NCBI GenBank assembly: GCA_964251965.1
Contig: CAXULQ010000005.1
Span: forward strand, 124,001-188,000
Length of the DNA stretch: 64,000 nucleotides
Direction of reading: 5' to 3'
Source: Mucilaginibacter_A sp964251965
GTDB taxonomy: Bacteria > Bacteroidota > Bacteroidia > Sphingobacteriales > Sphingobacteriaceae
Made by a program: the position numbers and the translations under genes. Each line of letters starts with the position of its first letter. Within the stretch, counting starts at the first letter, position 1. Of the stretch, positions 1 through 7,909 are shown piece after piece. A model generated the notes under the pieces. The model saw only the letters and a program-made list of their open reading frames with translations. It had not been told where the DNA came from and did no database searches.

Positions 1-531
1 GGCTACGAACTAAAAGGTAAAACGGTTGGCATTGTGGGTTACGGGCACATGGGCAAAAGCTTCGCCCAAAAACTAAGCAGTTTTGGCGTGGAAGTGATTG
101 CTTACGATAAATATAAAACAGGTTTTTCCGATAAGTTTGCACGCGAAGTAAGCATGGAAGAAATTGTACGATTAAGTAACGTAGTCAGTTTTCATATTCC
201 GCTCACGCCGGAAACGAAAGGAATGGTTGATGATGAATACTTGTTCCATTTCCGCAAACCGATATTTCTGTTGAATACAGCTCGCGGAGAAATCGCCAAA
301 GTGCAGGCAATTTTAAACGGGATCAAAAGCGGCAAAATTTTGGGTGCAGGTTTGGATGTGTTGGAGACAGAAAAGTTTCCGGCATTAGGCGGACAAAGCT
401 GGTTTGAGGAACTGAAAAACAATGGCCGCGTACAACTTACGCCGCATATTGCCGGCTGGACGTTTGATTCGTACCGGAAAATAAGCGAAGTATTGGCCGA
501 AAAACTGAAAAATTTGGAGTTTAAGGTTTAA
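1..531 (+). CDS. D-isomer-specific 2-hydroxyacid dehydrogenase, C-terminal part (5' truncated by window edge)
   Basis: The frame is open from base 1, so the N-terminal catalytic segment lies outside the window. What remains is the NAD-binding Rossmann domain: the dinucleotide loop GYGHMG near residue 14, an Asp after the second strand (AYDKY), which favours NAD over NADP, then HIPLTPETKG, NTARGE (catalytic Arg), GAGLDVLE (catalytic Glu region) and TPHIAGWT (catalytic His). This is the layout of the D-3-phosphoglycerate dehydrogenase/hydroxypyruvate reductase family. A role in serine biosynthesis is likely but the substrate cannot be read from this part. The gene ends 25 bases before a strong terminator hairpin. 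Confidence 0.85.
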   Translation, partial: GYELKGKTVGIVGYGHMGKSFAQKLSSFGVEVIAYDKYKTGFSDKFAREVSMEEIVRLSNVVSFHIPLTPETKGMVDDEYLFHFRKPIFLLNTARGEIAKVQAILNGIKSGKILGAGLDVLETEKFPALGGQSWFEELKNNGRVQLTPHIAGWTFDSYRKISEVLAEKLKNLEFKV

Positions 532-555
532 AATTTTTATCTTCGTTCTAACAAA

Positions 556-599
556 AACAAGACTATGCAGGCAGGCCGGTGTAGTCTTGTTTGTTTTTT
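556..599 (+). terminator. Rho-independent terminator after the hydroxyacid dehydrogenase
   Basis: A perfect 10-bp stem (AACAAGACTA at 556-565 with TAGTCTTGTT at 582-591) is followed by a T tract. It separates the dehydrogenase gene from greA. A second, weaker hairpin (CATCCT 610-615 with AGGATG 627-632, then five T) lies between it and greA. Confidence 0.75.
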
Positions 600-672
600 A
601 AAAACGTTGCATCCTTCTGTTTTGGGAGGATGTTTTTAGTTTATAACAACCAGAATTTAAAGAGATTAGACT

Positions 673-1146
673 ATGGCAGAAGTTGCTTACTATACAAAAG
701 AAGGGTTAGAGAAATTGAAGGAAGAACTGCAATTTCTGAAAACGGAAGGCCGCGCATCCATTGCCAAAGCCATTGCCGAAGCACGCGATAAAGGCGATCT
801 GTCGGAAAATGCAGAATATGATGCGGCAAAAGAAGCACAGGGTTTGCACGAAGCCAAAATTTCTAAATTGGGCGAAGTTTTGGCCAGCGCGCGTTTGCTG
901 GACGAATCGAAAATGGATATGACCAAAGTTTTGGCCTTATCTAAAGTCAAAATAAAAAACTTAAAAAACGGCGCGACGATGCAATACCAGCTGGTTTCCG
1001 AAACGGAAGCTGATTTTAAGGCTGGCAAAATTTCGGTTGCTTCGCCGATTGCCAAAGGTTTGCTGGGCAAAAAAGTAGGCGATAAAACAGAAATCACCGT
1101 TCCGGCCGGCAAAATTGAGTTTGAAATTATGGAGATTAGCAGGTGA
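673..1146 (+). CDS. greA: Transcription elongation factor GreA
   Basis: 157 residues, the usual length. GreA enters the RNA polymerase secondary channel and stimulates cleavage of the backtracked transcript so stalled complexes restart. The N-terminal coiled-coil (about residues 8-75) carries the conserved tip GDLSENAEYDAA, whose acidic residues position the catalytic metal. The C-terminal FKBP-like domain (about 80-157) ends in the typical SPIAKGLLGKKVGD segment. The ATG at 673 gives a start that matches the family. It is preceded by the terminator of the upstream gene, so it is probably transcribed on its own, with the HIT gene 128 bases downstream. Confidence 0.96.
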   Translation: MAEVAYYTKEGLEKLKEELQFLKTEGRASIAKAIAEARDKGDLSENAEYDAAKEAQGLHEAKISKLGEVLASARLLDESKMDMTKVLALSKVKIKNLKNGATMQYQLVSETEADFKAGKISVASPIAKGLLGKKVGDKTEITVPAGKIEFEIMEISR

Positions 1147-1274
1147 AATTTAGTTGTAAGTTGTGGGTTATAAGTTGTAAGTTGCCCTTATAGTTCGCAT
1201 GGCAAGTTGCCCTTATAACTTAACACCCTTAACCGCTATCCAAAACTTACAACGTATAACTTAAAACTTACAAC
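1147..1274 (+). repeat. GTAAGTT-type intergenic repeat
   Basis: This spacer is built from repeated words of the type TTGTAAGTT, TATAAGTTG and their complements (AACTTACAA). It shares a 19-base stretch (1252-1270) exactly with the spacer between dtd and rsgA (10963-10981). The low-complexity, self-complementary make-up looks like a dispersed intergenic repeat family. No function can be assigned. Confidence 0.55.
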
Positions 1275-1676
1275 ATGCCTACCATATTTTCAAAAATCGT
1301 TTCCGGTGAAATAGAAGCGTATAAAGTTGCAGAAAGCATTGATTTTCTGGCTTTTCTGGATGTCAGCCCGCTTGCTGCCGGCCACACGCTCGTAATCCCT
1401 AAAAAGGAAGTAGATTATTTATTTGCTTTGGATGATGAAACCTATAACGGCTTAATGATCTTCACCAAAATTGTGGCCGAAGGCATTAAACGAGTAATCC
1501 CATGTATCAAAGTTGGTGTTGCGGTGATCGGATTGGAAGTTCCGCATGTGCATATTCATTTAATCCCGATGAACGAGGTGAGCGATATGAATTTCTCCCG
1601 CCCAAAACTCAGTTTCAGCAAAGAAGAAATGGAAGCTACGGCGGAGAAAATTAAAGAAGCTTTGCGGGAAGATTGA
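1275..1676 (+). CDS. HIT family protein (nucleotide hydrolase/transferase)
   Basis: 133 residues, standard for a HINT-like histidine triad protein. The defining HVHIHL motif (pattern H-x-H-x-H) appears near residue 95, preceded by the conserved N-terminal FSKIVSGEIEAYKV and the nucleotide-pocket segment FLDVSPLAAGHTLVIPK. Such proteins hydrolyse AMP conjugates, for example adenosine phosphoramidates; the natural substrate here is not known. The region before the triad reads VAVIGLEVPH instead of the more usual GQ-containing loop, a modest variation. Start chosen at the ATG directly after the repeat. Confidence 0.9.
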   Translation: MPTIFSKIVSGEIEAYKVAESIDFLAFLDVSPLAAGHTLVIPKKEVDYLFALDDETYNGLMIFTKIVAEGIKRVIPCIKVGVAVIGLEVPHVHIHLIPMNEVSDMNFSRPKLSFSKEEMEATAEKIKEALRED

Positions 1677-1708
1677 GATTTATGTTGATTTGTTTAAATT
1701 TTTTAATT

Positions 1709-1821
1709 AAATGGGTTGAAACCCATTTCTACAACATGGGCCGAGCCTACGGCTCTACGAAAGCTGTAGTTGCAGAAGTGTAACTTCGGTACATCTTGTA
1801 GCAACGGGTTTAAACCCGTTG
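1709..1821. repeat. REP/BIME-like triple palindrome
   Basis: Three palindromes follow one another: AAATGGGTT/AACCCATTT (1709-1728), a CCGAGCC-TAC-GGCTCT hairpin (1741-1756) and the perfect CAACGGGTTTAAACCCGTTG (1802-1821). The outer two are related (GGGTT...AACCC). The layout resembles REP elements mobilised by TnpA_REP (RAYT) transposases; no such gene is in the window, so that link is an inference. Confidence 0.6.
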
Positions 1822-1856
1822 ATTATAGCGACGTAAAATAAGACATTGGGAGAAAT

Positions 1857-1904
1857 AAAAAAAGTGCTGTAAAAAAAGCATACTTCTTTTACAGCACTTT
1901 TTTT
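1857..1904. terminator. Bidirectional terminator at the 3' end of ruvC
   Basis: An 18-bp perfect inverted repeat (1857-1874 with 1887-1904) has A and T tracts on its outer sides, so it can end transcripts from both directions. It overlaps the last codons of ruvC on the minus strand. Confidence 0.85.
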
Positions 1905-2485
1905 GGTATCGCGGCTGATGCAACCCGTTTTACATTATCCTTCACAAAAGATTCCCAGCCGGTATAACTCTTTTTAGCACCGCTTTTTGTGCTGATCTTT
2001 TGGAAAGAATGGCAAACCGCAACCGCCAAACCATCGGTTGCATCCAAAAAATCGGGCGTTTCCTCAAATTTTAACAAATTCTGTAGCATGGCGGCAACCT
2101 GTTCTTTGCTGGCGTTGCCGTTGCCGGTGATGGATTGCTTGATTTTCCGGGGAGAATATTCTGTAATTTCTACATTTCTGGAAAGTGCCGCCGCCATCGC
2201 AACGCCTTGTGCGCGTCCCAGTTTCAGCATCACCTGAATGTTTTTGCCGTAAAAAGGTGCTTCAATCGCTAAACAATCCGGGTGATAATTATCAATCAAG
2301 GCAACCGTCTTTTCAAAAATGCGTTGCAGTTTCAGCATGTGGTCGTCCAGGTGGTCCATCTTCACTACGCCCAAACTCAGCAGTTCCAGCTTTTGTCCGT
2401 TCTCTTTCACCAAACCGTAACCCATTACTTTCGTCCCGGGGTCGATCCCCAAAATCACCCTTTCCTTGGATTTTTCCACCTGCAT
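1889..2485 (-). CDS. ruvC: Holliday junction endonuclease RuvC
   Basis: About 198 residues. RuvC resolves Holliday junctions as a dimer with RuvAB. The first acidic residue sits in ILGIDPGTKVMGYG, the second in AIEAPFYGKN, and the C-terminal pair in the DATDGLAVAVCH segment, giving the complete catalytic tetrad. The ATG at 2485 is preferred because it places the GIDPGT strand about 12 residues in, as usual; an in-frame ATG at 2503 would add six residues with no family support. The C-terminal tail after ISTKSG is longer than in E. coli and Lys-rich. The divergent membrane-protein gene starts within about 45 bases, so the two promoters must overlap or be embedded. Confidence 0.94.
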   Translation of the reverse strand: MQVEKSKERVILGIDPGTKVMGYGLVKENGQKLELLSLGVVKMDHLDDHMLKLQRIFEKTVALIDNYHPDCLAIEAPFYGKNIQVMLKLGRAQGVAMAAALSRNVEITEYSPRKIKQSITGNGNASKEQVAAMLQNLLKFEETPDFLDATDGLAVAVCHSFQKISTKSGAKKSYTGWESFVKDNVKRVASAAIPKKVL

Positions 2486-2530
2486 AGAACAAGTATAGCC
2501 CAAATCCGTAACATTGCAAAAATTTTCGTC

Positions 2531-3502
2531 TTGGCCCGCATTGCCCGTAAAACGCTCACCTACCTGTTAAAAATTGGTATTTTATTGCTTACCATCTGGT
2601 TTGTTTACCGGCACGTTAACCATAATAAAAACCTGGGGCAATTTGTAAACCGCATCCAAAAAATCGGGGAAACGCAGGTTTATACGGCTTTAATTTCAGT
2701 TACGGTTTTGATGTTTTTAAATTGGGTTTTAGAAGCCGTTAAATGGAAATACCTAACCAAGCTGCTCGAAAAAATGAGTTTATGGAAAGCTATCGAAGCT
2801 GTTTTTTGCGGGTTAACCATGGCCATCATCACCCCAAACCGCGTCGGCGAGTATGGCGGCCGCATTTTATACCTTCCCCCGCGAAAACGTATCCACGGTA
2901 TTTTTGCCATGGCTGTTGGCTCTTTTGGGCAGAATACGGTTACCAATGTGGTTGGCACGTTGTCGTTGCTGTACTTTATTTACACTTATCAGCAGCTTAA
3001 CTTTTGGCTTTCTTTTGGGGCAACTTTGCTCGGTGCTGTTTTTATCACTGTTTTTTTGCTGTTTTATTTCCGCATCCGCTGGCTGGTTTTTTTGCTGGAT
3101 AAAGTTCGCTTCCTTCAAAAATACCACCGCTTTTTTAGTATTATGGCGAAGTACAGTTTTCCGCAGCTTTGTTCGGTTATGCTATTGAGTTTGGCGCGGT
3201 TTGCTGTTTTTTCTTCTCAATATTATATTTTGATCCATATTTTATTGCCCGATTTAAAGCTGGTTCCGGTGATGATGATGGTTTTTAACCTGTTTTTTAT
3301 CCAATCCGCCATTCCATCTCTGGATTTGCTGGACATTGGCGTACGCAACTTTATCGCCAATTATCTGTTCGGTTTTATCACCACACAATCGGTTGCCATT
3401 ATGGCTTGTGTTTCGTGCATTTGGTTAATTAATTTGATTATTCCTGCGGTGATTGGATCAGTTTTCGTACTCAAACTTAATTTCTTTGGCAACAATACTT
3501 AG
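2531..3502 (+). CDS. Flippase-like membrane protein (lysylphosphatidylglycerol synthase TM-domain family)
   Basis: About 323 residues with seven or more hydrophobic helices. It belongs to the UPF0104/LPG_synthase_TM group: a short basic N-terminus then TM1 (YLLKIGILLLTIWFVYRHV), the GLTMAIITPNRVGEYGGR loop typical of the family, and a final TM segment. No ATG occurs before TM1, so I take the TTG at 2531 as start; the open frame continues upstream but only as antisense to ruvC. Members include lipid flippases and aminoacyl-lipid transport domains; the substrate is unknown. Its 3' end overlaps the next gene, a membrane glycosyltransferase, by 50 bases, which suggests joint work on a lipid-linked glycan. 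Confidence 0.75.
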   Translation: MARIARKTLTYLLKIGILLLTIWFVYRHVNHNKNLGQFVNRIQKIGETQVYTALISVTVLMFLNWVLEAVKWKYLTKLLEKMSLWKAIEAVFCGLTMAIITPNRVGEYGGRILYLPPRKRIHGIFAMAVGSFGQNTVTNVVGTLSLLYFIYTYQQLNFWLSFGATLLGAVFITVFLLFYFRIRWLVFLLDKVRFLQKYHRFFSIMAKYSFPQLCSVMLLSLARFAVFSSQYYILIHILLPDLKLVPVMMMVFNLFFIQSAIPSLDLLDIGVRNFIANYLFGFITTQSVAIMACVSCIWLINLIIPAVIGSVFVLKLNFFGNNT

Positions 3503-4619
3503 TTCGGCAGCAGTTTTATTTACCGTTTTATACGTCATGCTTTTTGTGTTTTTGATCAAAGGATGGCTCAGCATCAAACAAAGTTTTGGGGCGATAAAAA
3601 CAGCATATCAAACCAAAGTAACCGTATTGATTGCGGCGCGGAACGAAGAAACCGGAATCCACAAAACCATCGAAGATATTTTGGCGCAGCAATATCCGAA
3701 ACATTTGCTGGAAGTGATAATTGCAGATGACCATTCGACCGACCGCACGGCCGAGATTATTTTAAGTTATGCTGAACGTGGCATCAAATTGCTTCAATTA
3801 AAAGAGGAACGCGCTTTAAATTCCTACAAAAAGAAAGCCATAAGCGAAGCGATACGTTTATCCACCGGCGATTTAATGGTTGCCACCGATGCCGATTGCC
3901 GCATGGGCTCGCACTGGCTCGAAGCGGTGGTTGCCCGTTTTGAAGAAAGCGACGTATTGATGTTATCCTCGCCGGTTGCTTTTTTTGAAGATAAAAACCT
4001 GTTCGAAAGTTTACAGGCACTGGAGTTTTCGGCTTTTATCGGTTTGGGCGCGGCAACTATCGGAAACAAAAAAGCCTCCACCTGCAACGGCGCAAATTTA
4101 GCCTATAAAAAGAGTGTTTTTAACGAAGTTGGCGGTTTTAAAGGGATTGATGACCTGGCCTCCGGCGATGACGAACTGCTGCTGCAAAAAATAGCTGCAA
4201 AATATCCTGGCAGGATCGGTTTTTTAAAACAACGGGAAGCCATCGTTTACACGCACGCCAAGCCAACCTGGGAAGAATTTAAGCAGCAACGACGTCGCTG
4301 GGCATCTAAATCGGTGAAATATAAGGACAAATCTATCGTGGCATTGTCAGTTGGTTTCTGGCTCTTCAACCTCCTCGTTCTGGTTAATTTTGTGGCGGGT
4401 ATTTTCGATCTATACTATTTGAAAATTGCTTTGTTACAACTGTTATTTAAAATAACTGCCGAAGGAATTTTCCTTTTGCTGGTTGCTGCATTTTTTAAAC
4501 GGCGTAAATTGCTGTTTTTATTGCCTTTAGGTTCTTTACTACACATTTTTTATGTGGTTTATATCGGCGTAATCGGCAACAAAGGTGTTTATGAGTGGAA
4601 AGGCAGAAAAGTACACTAA
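3453..4619 (+). CDS. Membrane-bound family 2 glycosyltransferase
   Basis: 388 residues. One N-terminal TM helix (about residues 12-37) is followed by a GT-A catalytic domain: TVLIAARNEE, then ADDHSTDRTAE (nucleotide-sugar binding), VATDADCRM (DxD-like metal site), GIDDLASGDDELLL (catalytic base region) and the QQRRRWASKS acceptor motif of processive-type GT2 enzymes. Two to three TM helices close the protein. Likely transfers a sugar to a lipid or polymer acceptor at the inner membrane. The ATG at 3453 keeps the whole first TM helix but lies inside the preceding gene; an ATG at 3537 would cut that helix. Translational coupling with the flippase-like gene is therefore likely. Confidence 0.85.
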   Translation: MDQFSYSNLISLATILSSAAVLFTVLYVMLFVFLIKGWLSIKQSFGAIKTAYQTKVTVLIAARNEETGIHKTIEDILAQQYPKHLLEVIIADDHSTDRTAEIILSYAERGIKLLQLKEERALNSYKKKAISEAIRLSTGDLMVATDADCRMGSHWLEAVVARFEESDVLMLSSPVAFFEDKNLFESLQALEFSAFIGLGAATIGNKKASTCNGANLAYKKSVFNEVGGFKGIDDLASGDDELLLQKIAAKYPGRIGFLKQREAIVYTHAKPTWEEFKQQRRRWASKSVKYKDKSIVALSVGFWLFNLLVLVNFVAGIFDLYYLKIALLQLLFKITAEGIFLLLVAAFFKRRKLLFLLPLGSLLHIFYVVYIGVIGNKGVYEWKGRKVH

Positions 4620-4695
4620 AGTTTTTCTAAATAAATAACCATTTTTGAAGCACCAAAGTCTATATTAGCCTTAAAAATTTCCATTTGATTGAACT

Positions 4696-5886
4696 TTGAC
4701 TATAACAAGCCCATCGGCCTCTAACTGGAAGGTTTTTCTGCAAAATAAATTAGCTGTAGCTGGCATGTTATTAATTGTTGTTACTTCGTTTATTGCCATT
4801 TTGGGTTATTTGATTATGCCTGATGATACACCGCAGGCAAATGATATGCTGGTGCAGCTAAGTTTAAAAAGTCCCGGCTCTGCTTTTACATTGCTTCGGA
4901 TTAAAAAGCAGGATTATACAGTTCCTGTCAACTTCCTGCAAAAAATGCTTTTTGGGCAAACCTCGCCCTGGCGTAATGTCCCGGTCACTTCTTTTCGTTT
5001 CAACAAAGATTCAATTTACGTTCGAGAATATATTGGTGATGAAGATGTAGCGGCAGAAACAGCTTATAACATCTATAAAATCAGTGGTAAAAGAAGCATC
5101 AGTTCGTCTTCATCAGCAACCAACCTAAAAAAAGAGGTGCTAAAAGAAGCATCCGCCCAAGCGGTAAGAAAAGAAATTGCTGAACATCAGCTCATCAAAA
5201 AAACATACTGGTTCGGAACAGATATTTACGGCCGCGATATGTTAAGCAGGCTGATTATTGGTGCGCGTATTTCGCTATCCGTAGGTTTTGCGGCAGTTAT
5301 CATCAGTTTGGGCGCTGGCATAACAATTGGTTCTGCGGCAGGTTATTTTGGCGGTAAAACTGATGATATTTTAAGCTGGCTGATGAACGTTTTATGGGCT
5401 TTGCCGGCTTTGCTGCTGGTAATTGCCATTTCTTTTGCTTTGGGTAAAGGTTTGTGGCAGATATTTGTGGCCATCGGTCTTTCCATGTGGGTAGAAGTTG
5501 GCCGATTGGTACGCGGACAGGTAATCGCATTGAAACAAGTAGAGTATGTAGAAGCGGCACGTGCTTTAGGTTTTAGCAGTTACCGCATCATCCGCCATCA
5601 TATTTTGCCTAACATAACCGGTCCGGTTTTGGTACTTGCGGCTTCCAATTTTGCTTCTGCAATTTTGCTGGAGGCCGGTTTAAGCTTTTTGGGTTACGGC
5701 GCGCAGCCGCCTACGCCAACTTGGGGAGCCATGATCAAAGAGCATTACGGTTACATCGTTATAGGTTCTGCCTATCTGGCTATTTTGCCCGGTTTGGCAA
5801 TTATGCTGATGGTTTACGCATTTAATGTGGTAACTATTGGCTTGCGAGATGCGTTTGATGTAAAATCGCAGGATGCACGTATTTAA
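4696..5886 (+). CDS. ABC transporter permease, DppC/OppC family
   Basis: 396 residues. The C-terminal half is a standard BPD_transp_1 permease: FGTDIYGRDMLSRLIIGARIS before the TM bundle and the EAA loop (EAARALGFSSYRIIRHHILP) that docks the ATPase, then LEAGLSFLGYGAQPPTPTWG, a hallmark of OppC/DppC. The N-terminus has one TM helix (about 18-42). An extended extracytoplasmic stretch of about 130 residues separates it from the core, longer than in typical OppC. The best start is the TTG at 4696, since no ATG precedes TM1. No partner permease, binding protein or ATPase gene lies next to it, so it must work with subunits encoded elsewhere. Confidence 0.88.
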   Translation: MTITSPSASNWKVFLQNKLAVAGMLLIVVTSFIAILGYLIMPDDTPQANDMLVQLSLKSPGSAFTLLRIKKQDYTVPVNFLQKMLFGQTSPWRNVPVTSFRFNKDSIYVREYIGDEDVAAETAYNIYKISGKRSISSSSSATNLKKEVLKEASAQAVRKEIAEHQLIKKTYWFGTDIYGRDMLSRLIIGARISLSVGFAAVIISLGAGITIGSAAGYFGGKTDDILSWLMNVLWALPALLLVIAISFALGKGLWQIFVAIGLSMWVEVGRLVRGQVIALKQVEYVEAARALGFSSYRIIRHHILPNITGPVLVLAASNFASAILLEAGLSFLGYGAQPPTPTWGAMIKEHYGYIVIGSAYLAILPGLAIMLMVYAFNVVTIGLRDAFDVKSQDARI

Positions 5887-5942
5887 CTTTAACGCAGTAA
5901 AAATGAATTGGAGAAGAGATATTATCGATACAGAACTATAAC

Positions 5943-7163
5943 ATGAAGTTCGAAGAAGATGAGCTGATCCGCCTGCTTTTAAAAAGGCAGACAGAGTTGA
6001 ATGCATTGCTGGAAGTAACACAAGCGATCAATAGGAATGCGCCTACTTTAATTTTGACCAATATGTTAAAAGTAATCATGAACGATTATTTGCAAGTTGG
6101 CAGGTTTCGCTTTGTGATCGAAATGCAAGGTTATTTTAAATGTATTTCTTTTTACGGGGGAGAATTTGAAAAGCATCAAGTGATTTACAACGCTTGTAAA
6201 GGCTTAGGGAAATTTAAAGGGCCGGTTTCGGTCTCCCAAAATCAAGGTCCGCTCCTTAGCAATTACGATTACTTTATACCTGTTGCCCAAAAAAACAAAA
6301 TGATGGCTTTTACGCTGATCGGCGATTTTAAGACCACACCGCAAATGCTGGGGAACGACCTTAACTTTATTCAAACAATCACTAACGTTATTATTGTTGC
6401 CCTCGAAAACAAGAAACTGTTTAAGAAACGGATACAGGCCGAACGTTTTCAGCGGGAAATGGAACTGGCGGTTGATGTGCAGCAAATGATGATTCCGGTT
6501 ACTATTTTTAACGAACCAGGAATTGAAATTAGTGCCCGTTATCTTCCGCATCAAAATATTGGCGGCGATTATTATGATTTTATACGCCTCAACAATAACG
6601 AATTTTTGTGGTGCATTGCAGATGTTTCGGGCAAAGGTGTTTCTGCCGCTTTGCTGATGGCCAATTTACAGGCCAGTTTACGGGCTTGGGCATCGGTAGA
6701 GGAAGATTTGACTACCATTATCGAAAAATTAAACGATATAATTATCAAAACCACCAGAGGCGAAAAGTTCATCACCATTTTTTTAGGAAAATTTAACCAG
6801 CAAACCCGGAAATTAACTTATATCAACGCTGGGCATAATCCGTCTATCGTTTATCACAAAGGTTTCACTACCGAATTAAAACAAGGTACAACGATTATTG
6901 GCGCGCTGGATAACCTGCCATTTATAAATACCAGTGAAATTTTGCTGGAAGAAGAATTTATGGTTTTTAACTACACCGATGGTTTAATTGAGTACGACCA
7001 GAACAACCCCCAATGGGACGAAGAAAAACTGCGCGAATACGTACAAGCTAACGGTAAACTTAACCCGGAAGAGTTTAACACAAAAATATTGGAACATGTT
7101 AGCCGCATAGCAAAAGGCAAACCGATTGACGATGTTACGTTGCTGACCATCGCTTGTAAATAA
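5943..7163 (+). CDS. SpoIIE/RsbU-type PP2C serine phosphatase with N-terminal GAF-like sensor
   Basis: 406 residues. The N-terminal part (about 1-165) has the length and helix-strand pattern of a GAF-like sensor domain and is followed by a connecting helix. The C-terminal PP2C-type domain shows YLPHQNIGGDYYDFI, CIADVSGKGVSAALLMAN, YINAGHNPSIVY, NYTDGLIEY and PIDDVTLL, which together supply the metal-binding aspartates. Enzymes of this kind dephosphorylate anti-sigma-factor antagonists in partner-switching circuits. No antagonist or anti-sigma gene is adjacent. The start ATG at 5943 follows a short A/T-rich spacer after the permease gene; the two could be cotranscribed. Confidence 0.92.
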   Translation: MKFEEDELIRLLLKRQTELNALLEVTQAINRNAPTLILTNMLKVIMNDYLQVGRFRFVIEMQGYFKCISFYGGEFEKHQVIYNACKGLGKFKGPVSVSQNQGPLLSNYDYFIPVAQKNKMMAFTLIGDFKTTPQMLGNDLNFIQTITNVIIVALENKKLFKKRIQAERFQREMELAVDVQQMMIPVTIFNEPGIEISARYLPHQNIGGDYYDFIRLNNNEFLWCIADVSGKGVSAALLMANLQASLRAWASVEEDLTTIIEKLNDIIIKTTRGEKFITIFLGKFNQQTRKLTYINAGHNPSIVYHKGFTTELKQGTTIIGALDNLPFINTSEILLEEEFMVFNYTDGLIEYDQNNPQWDEEKLREYVQANGKLNPEEFNTKILEHVSRIAKGKPIDDVTLLTIACK

Positions 7164-7211
7164 TATTAATTTTTAAGCGGTAAAAACAGCATTAACCTGG
7201 CTGATATTTGA

Positions 7212-7856
7212 ATGTTAATAATGAACGAAAAGCCAGCACTTTTACCGCGCTATCAGCATACTTTATTGGAAGCCGGTTGTGATGAAGCAGGCCGTGGTTG
7301 TTTGGCCGGACCTGTGTTTGCCGCTGCCGTTATTTTACCGACTGATTTTAATCATCCTGAATTGAACGATTCCAAGCAATTGGATGAACCAACGCGCAAT
7401 CAGCTTCGGCAGGAAATCGAAAAGTGTGCTTTGTCTTACGCCGTAGCTTCGGTTGATAATTTGGAGATCGATCAAATCAACATCCTGCAAGCTTCTATTT
7501 TGGCCATGCACCGCGCTATTGCAATGCTTCTTTTACCGCCTGAATTTTTGATTATCGATGGCAATTATTTCAAAAAATACCAGTCGCTTAACCACGCCTG
7601 CATTGTAAAAGGCGACGGCAAATATTACAGCATCGCGGCGGCTTCAATCCTGGCAAAAACTTACCGCGATGATTATATGAAAAAGATCGCCGAAGAACAT
7701 CCAGAATATCTTTGGCATCAAAACAAAGGTTATCCAACTATTAAGCATCGAAACACGATTTTAGAAAAAGGCTTTACGCCTTATCACCGGCTAACTTTTC
7801 GGGTTCGCGGTCCGCTTTCAGACGGTTTAAAAAGCACTGCCGTTCCCATCGGTTGA
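7212..7856 (+). CDS. rnhB: Ribonuclease HII
   Basis: About 214 residues. RNase HII cleaves RNA-DNA hybrids and removes single ribonucleotides from DNA. The active-site carboxylates are visible in EAGCDEAGRGCLAGPV (Asp-Glu pair), LIIDGNYF (Asp) and the later TYRDDYM region; the SIAAASILAKTYRD signature is complete. Two ATGs, at 7212 and 7221, are possible starts; the second would remove only MLI. The gene stands between the phosphatase and gcvT in the same direction; gcvT has its own promoter. Confidence 0.95.
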   Translation: MLIMNEKPALLPRYQHTLLEAGCDEAGRGCLAGPVFAAAVILPTDFNHPELNDSKQLDEPTRNQLRQEIEKCALSYAVASVDNLEIDQINILQASILAMHRAIAMLLLPPEFLIIDGNYFKKYQSLNHACIVKGDGKYYSIAAASILAKTYRDDYMKKIAEEHPEYLWHQNKGYPTIKHRNTILEKGFTPYHRLTFRVRGPLSDGLKSTAVPIG

Positions 7857-7861
7857 TTTCA

Positions 7862-7890
7862 TTGTCCTTCTCCTTATTTTACTACTTTTG
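7862..7890 (+). promoter_or_regulatory. Bacteroidota-type promoter of gcvT
   Basis: A perfect TAnnTTTG -7 box (TACTTTTG, 7883-7890) has a TTG at 7862-7864 eighteen bases upstream, the usual -33 spacing. It sits 20 bases before the gcvT ATG and overlaps the end of rnhB only marginally. Confidence 0.6.
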
Positions 7891-7909
7891 CCTCCACAAA
7901 AACGTCGCC

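Noticed and set aside
1147..1274. Repeated GTAAGTT words considered as a CRISPR array
   Set aside because: Units are short, irregular and without uniform spacers; no cas genes are in the window.
5904..5942. 12-codon frame just before the SpoIIE-type phosphatase (MNWRRDIIDTEL)
   Set aside because: It has no runs of a particular amino acid and no terminator or alternative hairpin follows, so there is no case for a leader peptide.
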